From positions 248,001 through 312,000 of the forward strand of contig JALGAS010000002.1 of assembly GCA_023078685.1 (NCBI GenBank): a stretch of DNA of 64,000 nucleotides. Direction: 5' to 3'. The notes under the pieces are model-generated. The model did no database searches. It was not told the origin of the DNA and worked only from the letters and a program-made list of their open reading frames with translations. This DNA comes from Neopestalotiopsis rosae (taxonomy: Eukaryota > Ascomycota > Sordariomycetes > Amphisphaeriales > Sporocadaceae). The position numbers and the translations under genes are program-made. How positions within the stretch are numbered: the stretch's first letter is position 1; the number at the start of each line of letters is the position of its first letter. Of the stretch, positions 11,301 through 22,342 are shown one piece after another.

Positions 11301-14040
11301 TTTGTCGGTACTCTTAAGCATGCATGGGAAGCCTGTGAAGCATTGGGGAGGTTACTCACAAAATAATAGGAAATGCGACCGGACATGACACTACCAGAGG
11401 ATCCGAGTCCAAGATGAGCCTCCAGTTCTGTTATAGGAAGAATATTTGGTTAGTAGACTAGACCAGCAAGTGTCTCTGTATAGCACAGAAGCGGGACTCA
11501 TACCTGCGTTTCCAAAGCCGTTTGCTTCGTAATCATCATACAGAGTACCAATGAAGCAACCAGTCTGAGTGCCTTTGAGCGATAACGGGGCAATACCTCC
11601 TCGCTCGGCTAGTTCCCACGTGGTTTCCAGTAGTAATCGCTGCTGGGGATCGGTGGCAAGGGCTTCACGTGGTGCCATTCCGAACAGACCGGCATCAAAG
11701 TCGGCAAAATCGGGCAGAAAACCTCCGCGCTTTGTGGTCGAGGTAAAGGGTTCCGTTGGGTCAGTACTGTATAGAGCATCGATGTCCCAGCCACGCTGTT
11801 CAGCTTGTCAGTAATCATGGTGAATACTCCATGGAGGTGGTTGAATCCACAGCTCAGGAACCTACATCGCTTGGAAAGTCCGTGGTTGCGTCAATCTCAT
11901 CAGACACTAATTGCCACAAGTCCTCCGGGGACGAAATACCTCCGGGATACCGACAGGCCATGGAGATGATGGCAATAGGCTCGGCCTTGCTGGGCAAGCT
12001 CAATGCGGGTGCTGGCTTGGAAGAGAGCGGCGACTCTTGCTCCCTGAGCCGGTTATACAGGTAGTCGCTCACTGCTGCTGGAGTAGAGTAGTCAAAGACG
12101 AGAGTGTTGGGAAGGTCGACCAAGCCAGTGAGATTGGCCAGTCGGTCTCGAAGGACGACACCAGCCATAGAAGTCAGGCCGAGATGGGAGAAGGACTCGT
12201 CAGAGTATTTACGAAGCCAGTCTGGGTCAGCTTCGGCCTCCCCAGGCTCAGCTTGCACACCACACGCCCCAGCTGTTTCGGCGAGGACCAATGTTTCGAC
12301 CGCAGCTCTGGTTTGTAACCTAGAGCGAACGGTGAGAGGCTTACTCGTGTATGATGCTACAGCCAATCGTTTAGGCTTGCCCAGAAGAGTTCGAGGCACA
12401 GCGTCAATCTCAAAAAATGCTGATAGAGTCTCAAATCAGCAGCAAATCGATACGAATAAAGGGGAAATGGACCGTTGTTCTTACCCGTTGGTACCTTGTA
12501 ATCTGGCAAAGCCTCCCTGCAGGTAGCGATCAGTGAGGACAAGTCCAGGTCCAGTGCAGGGTCCTTGACGATGAACGCTGCAGGTGTCTCGCCCAGCAGT
12601 GCGTGCAAGATGCCAGAAACAACAACGTCGGCTACGCCAGGACTTTGAAGCAAGACTTGTTCCAGCTCGGCAGGTTGTATGTTCTCTCCTCCTCGGATGA
12701 TCAACTCCTTTTTCCGGCCAACTAGACTGAGCTCTTTTCCAACCTCCGAGTGGGTGAGAATTCCAGTGTCGCCAGTGGGGAACCAAGCGTCTGTGGTGAA
12801 CGGCGACTGCGTCTCTTTGTAGTAGCCCAGCATCAGACCAGGACCACGAACCCAGACCTCACCCTGCTCGCCTTCACGGACTTGCTTGCCATCTTGATCC
12901 ATCAGCTGAATCTCCCAATCTCGGAGTGGAGTGACACTGCCATGTTGATGATAGACATGACCGGGCCGGCTGATGGCAATAGCGCCACAGGTCTCGGTGC
13001 ATCCATAGTTGTTGAGAAGCGATACGCCGAACAACTCCTGAACCTGGTCGCATAGGGCAACAGATGCTGCAGCGCCTGCACTCATGCATGCCCTCAGTTT
13101 AGGCAGACTGAAGGTCGACGATGATGCCGCTTTCGCTTCAACAAGCTCGTGAAAAGTGGCAGGCGCACCTGCAATAAATGTCGTGTCTTCAACGTCCTTT
13201 ACCAAGAGGTTGTCCAGGAGCAACTGGTCGGGGTCTGAAAGATAGGCGCTCGCGCCCTTCACCACTGTGGCTAGTATGCATAAAGAGTGGCCAAGGATGT
13301 GAAACAAGGGGAGCGGCCAAAAAAAGCGGTCTTCGGATGTGAACTCAAACACTGAAGTGACCTTTTCCACATTCCACAATGCACTCTTTTGGCTTGAAAG
13401 CACTCCCTTGGGTAGGCTTGTTGTTCCAGAAGTGTAATGGAGGAAGGCCTCTTCTTCATCACCCAGATTATCCAAGTCGATATCTGGTGTCGGATGTTCA
13501 TCGTCTACAACCCAATCTTGGTACCGCTTTGTCTCGAGGCCTTCTATGGTATCCACCTGAGGATTATTCGTACTGATAATGACCAAAGACCCCTTGAGAG
13601 CAGCTGGTGATACCGTAGCTAGGTGCCGATCGTCGGTTATGATGGCGCGCGCACCGCTGTGCTCTAGAACCTTGGCCAAGTCGGATGATGGTGAGCGAGA
13701 ATCCAAGGGAACACCCACGGCACCGGCTCTCATTATTGCCAGTACCGACTCAACCGCCTCCAAGCATCTTCCTAGCACAATGGCTACGAAGTCTCCTTTT
13801 CCAATACCAGCTTGCGCGAGATGAGCTGCCAAGTGCCGCGTTCGCTTTTCAAGGTCACTATAGGTCTACAAGGAGGGTTTGGAGTTAGCCATGCCTGGTG
13901 GTTTCCAAAGGTTATCAGCCGAAATGGCACGCTTTAGGGAGACATACGACGGACCAGCCCGGACCCAAGAAGGCCACCTTGTCCGGACTTTCCACCGCAT
14001 GGCGGAGTAACAATTTGGGAACCGAAGTTGGTTGAGACAT
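5382..14040 (-). CDS. Single-module bacterial-type polyketide synthase: acid ligase-ACP-KS-AT-DH-KR-ACP-TE
   Basis: Eight exons (14040-13948, 13865-12485, 12419-11866, 11795-11504, 11427-11360, 11270-10504, 10447-10426, 10349-5382) join in frame to 2714 residues. Adenylating domain about 1-510: [11 protein letters not shown] near 175, WPLPLFH, YGCTET, PTGDTG near 394, catalytic Lys near 506. WPLPLFH is acyl-ligase-like, not amino-acid-type. ACP1 Ser about 575 (HLGLTSM). KS about 639-1065: Cys809, His944, His987. AT: GHSIG Ser1269 and HGFH near 1370, which points to malonyl-Co[13 protein letters not shown] (His1579) and LLDAALH (Asp1760). KR: GGTGGLG near 2011, VDD near 2097 (B-type), Tyr2153, Asn2157. 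ACP2 Ser2310 (LGFDSFTS). TE: Ser2553 (GYSAGG), Asp2582, His2688. No ER or methyltransferase. An Asn-Gly-His-rich linker separates ACP2 and TE. Sequence style resembles actinobacterial modular PKS rather than iterative fungal PKS (family knowledge; no tree run). A TATA-like site lies near 14348. Confidence 0.93.
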
Positions 14041-16487
14041 GTCGCTCTCAACACTACGGATCTGATCAAGGAGGTGAACAGCCCTTGTCTTGTGCAGAAA
14101 GATTTAAGAGAGGGCCTGGGAAATAGGATAAAGTCGTACTTATGCGAACGACTGCTGGGAGTACATAATGTTTTGTTGGACAGCCGCGTCAATGCTGACG
14201 CAATAGCAAGTGGGAAGGTGCGTGCAGCTTGACCTTCATGTGCCTTGCACCTCTCAGCCCTCTCGTATGACGGGATTCGATAGAGAGATGTCACACGCAT
14301 GAGGTAGCTTATCAGCTGGTTACACGACATCAAGGTATAGGTGAGGGTATATAAGCGAAGTCAGTCAGTGACAACCAGATCTACTGTCACCTTGTACCAC
14401 AATGTCAGCTCATCAAAGGAAATCTAATCTATGTACGCGCAGCAGTCAATCTGGAAAAGGCATATACAATGCAAGGGGATCAGATGTACAGTGTTTGACT
14501 TGCCTGTTCAGGCACGCTTCGTAATGTATACCTTAGTCATGAGAAAAGGTTGGGTGTCAATGTCTGACCAAGGCCCTCGTCGGAACATTCCACGAAGAGG
14601 CAATCATGCGTCTAGCATAGGTCGAATTAAGCATGATCAAAGCTGTCATGTCTACAATTGCGTCGAAAAACTCGCAATGAAGATGCATCCTGGTCAATCA
14701 TGCTGTGTGCAGGAAATGTGTGTGAAGCCGCCCAGAAATAAGCCTCAGCGTCGATCTTCTCCCCCTTTGACTGTTCCAAGGAATGAAACGAAATACAAGT
14801 CACACAAGCCCTGAAGGATTGTCAGGTGTAGTCAGCTTAGTCAAGTTAATCTTGTGGCCTTTTCACCAGGTGGTGGCGATGCATATCAAAAGGGAGTAGA
14901 CGGCGAAGTCGATCAGATAAATGCGACGATCCGCCGGGCGCGCGGATATTACTTGACAAAGGGTCCATATTCCATGGGGCGGATAAACATTGAAGGCGTA
15001 TGCATCATGGCATTCTTGACTCACTGCAACGTGTGCGACAAGTGATCGTTTGCTTGCTAAGCAAAGTAGTACTCTGCATCGGCCGAGGCCGGCCTTGACC
15101 AACTTATTCACAGACTGCCAGAAGATCCTGTCAATACTCTCAAGGTGAACCAACGTCGTTCACCGAGGAAACGTCGTAATCAATCTTATCTTGATCTGGC
15201 AGATACTGTCTCGGGTGCGTACGCGGCCATGTCACATCCAATAGTAGTATAAAGGAACTTATAGAAATGTATGTAGTATTGAGCAGCTGCACGAGAGCTA
15301 CCTTCCCTTCCTTGTGAGTGGCCAGAAAACTCCCTAGGTTTTACCTACCTGAGGTACCGAGATGTATGATGCACGCGTGGGGGGTACCGCGCGCGTATGC
15401 GGGGGACACCTGAATCACAGCTGCAGGCAGAGCTTTTCCACCACCGTGTTAAGTTGGGCTTGTATACACGAGATATGATCAGGTCGCATCATCCTGCCTA
15501 AAGAAAACGTCCTTATCAGGACCATCGTCTTATTTGCTCTGCAGGTTGGGCGATGTCATGAAACCGAATGCGGACGTGTACGTAATGGTTTCGGAGGCAC
15601 TTTTCAATGGTGTTGTAGATCCAGGAACATCTCCCGAGCGAGAAATGCAGGTGAAGCAGGTGATTTTGTAGCGAGCACGGTCGCTCTGCATGTCACCTCT
15701 GTAGCAGAGCCAATCGTAGCAATTCCGCGAGCGCTCAAGGGTTTGGTGAATGCCCGAGGCGCGGATCCTACACGATAACTCTCGTATGCACTATGCAATA
15801 TGTCCTAGGATGGAAACAATAAGTGAGAAAAAAAGAAATACTCTAATACGACGTCGCGCAAGTGGTCATGACCCTTTCAGCTCTGAAAGTTTAAGCTACA
15901 TACCGCCAAGCAAGTATACCAAGCTCCGAAAACCCGTTAAGCTGTCACTTCGGAGACTTGCAAAAGCGGCTTGGTGGCAAGAGTTCGATGGCCCTACCAA
16001 ACGAAATAAACGATATGAGATTCAACAAAGTCCGACTAACTCAAGGAGAGTCGGGGTTTCAAGTTTTGTTTCCTGCTAAGTTGTGTATAAATGACGTTTT
16101 GACCATGTTTAGAAGGTATCAATGTCATCGGCTGTTGCTCGCTTCGGCCGGTGCTGCCCCACTAGCTGGGCAGGTGGCTGTGGAGCTTTTGGCGCCATAA
16201 TACACAATTATTAGCACCTAGGTATGGACGCAGCGCCGTTGATCTCGCTTCCTCGGCACAGTCAAGGCTGTGATTATCAACTATAGCAGACCAGACTTAA
16301 TCAAACTTAAACTGATATGACGCGGCACTTCAGATAAGCTAGAATACGACTCCCGTATTCCGTTTCATTTAATTATACACGTCAATCTCTAAACCGGAAC
16401 AGTCCTCTCAGCTTTGGCTCAATTCCCCGACTACATATCACCAACACAAAACGCCATACGAAGTACATACAATCACTCATACAAACC
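14041..16487. other. 2.4-kb divergent intergenic region between the PKS and the NTF2-like gene
   Basis: I find no gene I can support. Open frames here are short and lack bias. A TATATAAG stretch at 14348-14355 lies about 310 bp upstream of the PKS start and is a plausible TATA box. A frame at 15604-15798 on the minus strand has somewhat protein-like composition but no recognisable family and no consistent start. Confidence 0.45.
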
Positions 16488-16970
16488 ATGTCGGGCTCCA
16501 CAATCTCGCGAGAGGAGTTTCTCAAATACGTTCGTGCCTTCAACGCACACGATTTCGAGGTACAGCACAGTTATTATCACGAAGATGTCACCTTGGACCT
16601 TCCAGACCCTCAAACCCCGCTGCTGGTCGGGTCCGAGGGCATCAAGTCGCACTACATTCCACTCTTTGAGGTCGCAGACGAGGTCCTCGTCCCGTTAGTG
16701 GTGGCCATTGATGGTCACAATATCTTCTACATCATGGAATGCTACTTTACATACAAGAAGAAGCTCCCGCACGGTGTCTTTGGACACGCTGTAGATGTCG
16801 GGGATATCGTCAAGATCCAGGTCTGGGCGCACTATGTCGTGGTGGACGGAAAGATGAAGACGATTGTGTGCAATCTACTCAAAGACACTTTCTTGGGCAA
16901 GGCAAACTTGGAGGAAGCCATTGAAGAAAGCAAAAGCAGGGCGGACGAAGAACTCAAGAGCTTTTACTAG
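16488..16970 (+). CDS. NTF2/SnoaL-like small alpha+beta barrel protein
   Basis: A single-exon gene of 160 residues. The start ATG is preceded by ACAAACC, a good fungal context. The layout REEFLKYVRAFNAHDFE, YYHEDVTLDLP, GSEGIKSHYIPLF and a strand-rich C-terminal half is that of the SnoaL/NTF2-like superfamily. That family includes polyketide cyclases, dehydratases and epoxide hydrolases, but also proteins of unknown role; I cannot assign catalytic residues with confidence. It is the first recognisable gene beyond the PKS 5' end and is divergent from it, so a role on the PKS product is possible. No signal peptide, so it is probably cytosolic. Confidence 0.75.
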   Translation: MSGSTISREEFLKYVRAFNAHDFEVQHSYYHEDVTLDLPDPQTPLLVGSEGIKSHYIPLFEVADEVLVPLVVAIDGHNIFYIMECYFTYKKKLPHGVFGHAVDVGDIVKIQVWAHYVVVDGKMKTIVCNLLKDTFLGKANLEEAIEESKSRADEELKSFY

Positions 16971-17849
16971 GAGCTGGAGATCACGGGCGGCCTGCTTCAC
17001 GATGGCGAGGACTTGCGGAATAGATTGTTGCAATGTAGATCGACAATCTTGCCAAAAACAATAGAAAGGTTCATGACTTCATCTGCAATACTTGGTACCT
17101 GCAAGATGAAAGACATATGGTATTCACACCTGGCCCCGCGTGAGATGGCATATCTTCATTCGAACTTCTACACCATGTATGCTCAGGTCGCGATTATTTC
17201 AGCATTTCTGAGCTCCAAATGATGCAGGGCTCCATGACATATCAGCCGTACCGGCCAGGACCACAAACAATTCGTAAGGAAGCTAACAACATCTATCTCC
17301 AGGGCCAATATCCTTCCTCACAGCCACGGCTAGCCGTGTCGCGCAATGAAAGAGACAAAAAAAAAAAAGTTGTGGCAGAGGCATGTTATCTCGACTGCAG
17401 TGAAAGGTTCGAGTGTACAATGCCAACTACCACGATTTGCAAAGTGCAAAGAAAAGACTTCAAGGTCAGTCTCGGACGAGTCCTCATCGACAAACAGTGA
17501 ACTTGAGTTTCCAAAAAGTATTTGTCTCCTCGATACTTGGGAGGAGCTCTTTACACCCAAAGACCCCTTCATGCCTAGAAAAAAGCGGCATCGAGGTCGG
17601 ACTGCCGCGCCATCACTTCTTGAGATGATGGGGCGGGGAATCAGGGGCCGAGCTGCGGTGATCCGACGAGCTCTGAAGCATGATAACATCTGGCGCGCGG
17701 GCTTTGAGGCCACTTGGGTACTATCTCCCAGGTGCTGAGCATCCTCGGAAGACGCGCTCAGTCCAGTAACGGAGAGGTTTACCCAAGACGGATGGGTAAA
17801 AGTATCAGTTCCAAAAATGATTTTCTGTTTTCTGCGCACCACACGGCGT

Positions 17850-18490
17850 GGCCTTCAAATGAGTCGAACTCTCTTTGAAGCGTAGCTCTCATTCCACGCG
17901 ACTGCCCACACCTTGTCAGAAAGGCACGAGAGGATGACCCGAATAAAAAAGAGGGCGTTGCCTCTCCATGTGCGCCAGCGACGACCCAGCCGCCCCTGGT
18001 CGCATGCAAGCTGGGCATAGATGAGGTATATGCCCGCCGCTCTGGACTCGTGCCATGAACCGTCGTCAACCCACGGCCATATAAACCCCACCTGCTGTTG
18101 GTATTGCTCTTACTCCTTCGCTGACTCGTACCGGGGGCCCTTGAAATGTGTTTGTTGTCCTCCATTTAACCTCGCCATGTTGAGCCCAATGCCATTGAGT
18201 GTGAGCCTGAAGAAGATAATATTAGATTGGTGAAATGAGGCAATGGGATGGAAGAGCGCAGAGACTTACCGCTACACACTCACAGCCACAAGCCCGGCAA
18301 CTAGGCTTGTGGCCGCTGATGATGGGTTGAAGGCATCATCAGACTTGTGAATAGAAATAGTAGGGTAGCACAGCTTGGCGATGATGAAGCTGAGATGAGT
18401 ATGAGAGAAGGGTAGCCAAAGGGCATGACTAAAGAACTCCAAGCCCCAAGGCTGGGGTGCGAGTGATGTTGAAGAAAGGGAAGGAAAAAA
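17850..18490 (-). other. Possible uncharacterised spliced transcription unit (short-ORF or non-coding)
   Basis: Read on the minus strand, three CCAAT boxes and a TATAAAT box are followed by a CT-rich leader and an ATG near 18427 opening a 41-codon frame (MPFGYPSLILISASSS...). A strong donor GTAAGT at 18269 and acceptor CTTCAG ending at 18207 define a likely 63-nt intron. Exon 1 ends just after a perfect 10-bp hairpin (18285-18294 with 18304-18313). I do not recognise any protein. In exon 2 a frame of about 47 codons stays open. It could be a small-peptide gene, a non-coding RNA or a decayed gene; the downstream end is a guess. Confidence 0.35.
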
Positions 18491-18520
18491 AAGAGTTGCT
18501 AGCTGGGAGTCAAGGCTTTG

Positions 18521-18717
18521 ATTTATAGAGGTTACTGGGAGGGTTTACTGATTGCAGACCACTGGAAGTCTGCGAGCAAACGGGGCTGGCTGAGCCTAGG
18601 CTGCAGTAATGTATTTTTCTGATTGGCTGGAACGCAGTTGTCTAATCGCAGGCCGAATGTACGCAATTTTCTTATTGGATGATTTTGTGAGTTGCAGATG
18701 CGGACTATTATCATTGG
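18521..18717 (-). promoter_or_regulatory. Strong-looking promoter: TATA box with three upstream CCAAT boxes
   Basis: On the minus strand TATAAAT lies at 18527-18521, and CCAAT occurs at 18626-18622, 18678-18674 and 18717-18713. A poly-pyrimidine stretch follows the TATA box at 18480-18500. This arrangement matches highly expressed filamentous-fungal genes and points toward the spliced unit ending near 17850. Confidence 0.5.
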
Positions 18718-19059
18718 TCGATTTTTCTTGAGCGCGCGGGTGGGGCTGCTGTCTTTTCGTAGCCATAAGACCGAATCTAGACTAGCGGCATGATATAGAG
18801 TTGCCGGGCGCCTCCAGTCCCGCAGCGTGCCAGTGTGCAGCCAAGCCTGGCAGAAGCTACTGATTTGAAGATCTTACAGTTCCTACAAGTCACATGATGT
18901 ATCTTCCACTTGGCATTCAATCAATCTAATGAAAAAGTGTGTGCTCTGTGCCTCCTAGCAGCAATCCATGATTAGTGCCGATGGAGCACCAGAGATTTTG
19001 TCAGCCCCGTCCGGCGTTTGCTCTTGTCATGAAAACCTGACCACACGGGATATGTGTGA

Positions 19060-19680
19060 TCATCCAAACACATCCTCATTGGTTAATGCAGCTGTCAACA
19101 GCTTGACAAGAGTCTGCTTCCCATTTATCGCAACTTGAATAGCACTCTGGAATATCACAGCTTTCCTCGGAGTTTGTGGAAGTATGGAAAACTTCTCATG
19201 CTGGTGATGCACAGCTCCAATCCTTTCTGATCGTACCTTGATTTGCACAACCTGCGCTTCTGCCAGTATCAAATGCAGTCGCCTTGATAATATGCGGCAT
19301 TGGTCAGCATGTTGGGAGAAGAGTGCTCGGAAATCTTCGAGTGCTCCGAAATCTTCGATGATATCGTCGACGAGGACGGTGCTGACCTCCTGTCGTAGCT
19401 GCCATGATCCCCCATGGTCATGAGGAAATCCACCTGGATTTGATCTCCAGATCCCGTATCTTCGGTGTCTGTGGCATGACTTTTCCAGCGCTTCCAGGCG
19501 CTAATTCAGGGGTTACGCCAGCGGGGCACGGTCTTGAGCCGAGTGAGAAGTTCAACGATTACCACAACAATGTTTGAATGAATAGTTGTAGAGAACTGTT
19601 TACTCATATCATCCGTGCTTGATGAAGAATTAAAGTCAATGTCATCCAGTATCGCACTCCTGACAGGATCCTGTCAGTTA
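19060..19680 (-). pseudogene. Remnant of an unrecognised protein gene
   Basis: On the minus strand an open frame covers 19500-19060 (146 codons; QLRQEVSTVLVDDIIEDFGA, FRALFSQHADQCRILSRRLH) and looks like real protein rather than a shadow. Directly upstream, in another frame, 19607-19506 encodes MSKQFSTTIHSNIVVVIVEL ... PRWRNP and stops. The two would be continuous if the 16 nt GTAACCCCTGAATTAG were removed, but that is too short for an intron, so I read it as frame damage. The frame upstream of the ATG also reads protein-like (DDIDFNSSSSTDD). No family recognised. Confidence 0.4.
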
Positions 19681-20151
19681 TGGTGAGTGGCTGTCAGATG
19701 GCGCCAGATCTAGGGAGAACGATGGCCGAGTGGGCCCTAAACATGCGATGACTGCTGAGGGCAGCGCCAAAATCAGGCCATCGGCAGGGCAGGGCAAATT
19801 ACCGATTCAACGGGATATGTAAATCGCATTGATCAATACTTTGTTTTGTACTGCCGTTTCTTTTTTCTCGAAAAAAAAAAGAACACTATACCTTCTAAGT
19901 GGCTTAATCAAAACAATTTTCGCGCCGCAATCTTTTCGGGCGCCATTATAAGAACCGTTACGCCTGCAGCAGCATTTATTCTAGGCCCAAAGAACCCTTC
20001 GGCCTTGCATTCCGACGAAACTCGAATTGAGTACGGTATACACCAGCACTTTTCAGAACTGCTAGTCTTCATTTCATATACGACACTCTTCAGCCCACAT
20101 TGCACTTTTCTATTCGTCGGCCAACAGCGCTTTGTCCCGCGCAACGACATT

Positions 20152-20391
20152 ATGAACCGACGTGCAGCAGCAAGCAAGGGGGCATACGTCGTGGAGCACG
20201 AGGATAGATCCAAGGAGCCCCGTGTCGCTGGCGACTGTGACTCGAAACCAATCTCGTGGTACCAGGATGCCACGGATTCATCTTCAGCTACGGCGCGAAT
20301 GATGCTCATTCAATGGCTGGCTACTTTTGCAATCATTGGAGGCCTTTGGTGGTGCTATTTCGACGAGATTCGTGCCATCCTTCAGGTCTAA
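20152..20391 (+). CDS. Small single-pass membrane protein, function unknown
   Basis: A 79-residue protein starting MNRRAAASKGAYVVEHEDRS. The first two thirds are hydrophilic and charged; the last third has one hydrophobic helix (LIQWLATFAIIGGLWWCYF) followed by a short charged tail, so it could be tail-anchored. A longer frame extends upstream to 19846 but includes a poly-lysine stretch over an A-run and looks non-coding, so I chose the internal ATG. No family recognised; it may have orthologues among small fungal membrane proteins. Confidence 0.5.
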   Translation: MNRRAAASKGAYVVEHEDRSKEPRVAGDCDSKPISWYQDATDSSSATARMMLIQWLATFAIIGGLWWCYFDEIRAILQV

Positions 20392-21165
20392 TCGGACATT
20401 TGGGCGTGCATTATGGTATGCGGCGCTGTTGTGTGACGATGCCTCGCAACGGCGTATTCCAAAGAGAGTTGCTGGTGCGCATTTCTCGGTAGCAGTGGGG
20501 TATCCATGTTTACAAAATGCCGCTCGCAACGAGCAAAGGGAAAGAGCTCGATGGGACAGAAGATATCGGCGGAACGATTGGTCTCAATCTACTTTGTAAC
20601 AATAATCTTATCGTAATGTATAAATCAACAGCAGTCTATGTACTGAGAGCTGAGCCGACTGGTGAAGCGATCATCGGGCAGTTAGGGTGGAAGAGCGCTC
20701 CATCATACAGAGCTACACTTTAGCGCTGCAAATCCAACGGGCAAGAATCAATCGTACGTCCAGGACCAAAACAGCCTCCAAAGCAAAAGAAAAAAGAGTA
20801 TAGCCGGGCAAATGCGCGCTAATCATATACGAGTTGCTCACAAGGTGCACGCAGAATGAGATGATGACAAAGGCAAACTAGACAATGCATGATTCAGTGA
20901 CTTACAACCAATCGATAAGCTGTCCAGCGGATGAATGCCAATCAATCAAACACATCCTAGAGTCTGATCGGATTATATTGCCAGCCCGCGTACCACGGAT
21001 TACCGGGAGTCTGGAGCGGAGTAATGGACAAATGCAGCGAAGTCTTGCTGCTTTCACTTTCGATCAATTCAACCTCCACAGCTCACACATTTCGGATCAA
21101 CTAGATCCTCAATTTCTCCAGCTAAAAAGATACACTCGCCCGCAAGAATTGGACATTTCTAAAGG
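20392..21165. other. Intergenic region before the alpha/beta hydrolase
   Basis: No coding sequence I can support. The open frame that runs into 21196 overlaps the start of the hydrolase in another frame and is a shadow. Confidence 0.5.
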
Positions 21166-22112
21166 ATGGCGTCCTCAAAACCAGTCGTGCTGTTGATCGC
21201 TGGCGCCTGGCATCCGCCATCATGCTACGATCCCTTGAGAGTTCGTTTGGAGGCCATGGGATATGAATACAACTGCCCTCACCTTCCTAGCCTCGGAGCG
21301 CAGGCTCGGGGAGTTACGTTTGCAGACGACGTCGAAGCCATTCGCAAGGCCGCGACCGATCTCTTTGATCAAGGAAAAGAGGTAGCCATCATTGGCCACT
21401 CCTCTGGTGGTCTCCTTGCAGTACGTGCTATATTTCCATCGATCAAATGCATCTACGATTGACTTGCATCATGTTTACCGATGCTTCAAATCCAATGAGG
21501 AACTATTGAAGCTGACGGGAAATCAGTGTGATGCGACACAAGGCCTCGAGGTTGCGCAGCGTGCAAAGGAGGGAAAACCAGGAGGATTTCGACATGTCAT
21601 CTTTCTTGCTGCCTTCTTCGTCCACGCGCGCGGGCTGGATCTGCTCCAGATGCTTGGCGGTACATGGCCGGATTGGCAGATTACTGGAGAGCCATACACC
21701 AAGGTGCATTCTTCCTTCTCATGGCTTTCGGTGTCCCAGTACGTCTTCTATTATTGCTGACACAGCCGATACATGGCGACAGGGACATCTAATTGGGCTG
21801 AAAGAAGCCGCCAAACAAAAGTTTTACAATGATTTATCGGAGAGTGAGGCGCAAAAGCTCTTTGAGTCTCTGCTGCCGCATTCGCAGGACGCCTTTGAAA
21901 CACCGTCATATTTCACGCCGGCCGATATAACGATCTCAAAGACTTATGTCATCTGCGAAAAGGACCAGATATTGTCTCTAGAATTACAGAATCAACTTGT
22001 TGCGCAGACTCCGGGGCTCAGGGCAGAATCGATCGACGCTGGCCACTGCCCATTTTTGAGTAAACCAGATGAGTTTGCCGAGCTTGTGAACAGGATCCTG
22101 GCTACAGAGTGA
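21166..22112 (+). CDS. Alpha/beta hydrolase (AB hydrolase-1-like esterase)
   Basis: Three exons (21166-21420, 21527-21703, 21783-22112) give 253 residues. The nucleophile elbow is GHSSGG at about residues 77-82, next to the first intron. The acid is probably the Asp of CEKDQI and the base the His of DAGHCPFLSKPDE near the C-terminus. The start MASSKPVVLLIAGAWHPPSC matches the fungal subgroup of small salicylate-esterase-like hydrolases; its substrate cannot be read from sequence. Both introns have good branch sites and are phase 0. No signal peptide. It lies between the PKS area and the GH genes, so involvement in either is speculative. Confidence 0.83.
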
Positions 22113-22342
22113 TTGTCACGGTCCTGAATCGAATAAGAGGCATTTTCAAAGTCAAAGAATGTTGTTGTATTTGTCTGGATGTGATATTTAAGGAAAGATA
22201 AGAACCAAACCCATTTCTGCCGACACCAGACTGCTCTCCTCACTGGAATGCAACATGGTAGCGGGGTAGGCACAACAAAGACCGATAACTTTTTTTTTTT
22301 TTTTTCTTTCTTGGAAAAATACCCCATCAAAATTAGGGTAAT

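Noticed and set aside
17330..17842. Overlapping open frames on both strands, one rich in Lys/Arg
   Set aside because: Neither has recognisable motifs, introns or a promoter; a run of A's explains the lysines.
19846..20151. N-terminal extension of the small membrane protein
   Set aside because: It begins over a poly-A run encoding lysines, has no bias and no signal peptide; the internal ATG at 20152 fits better.
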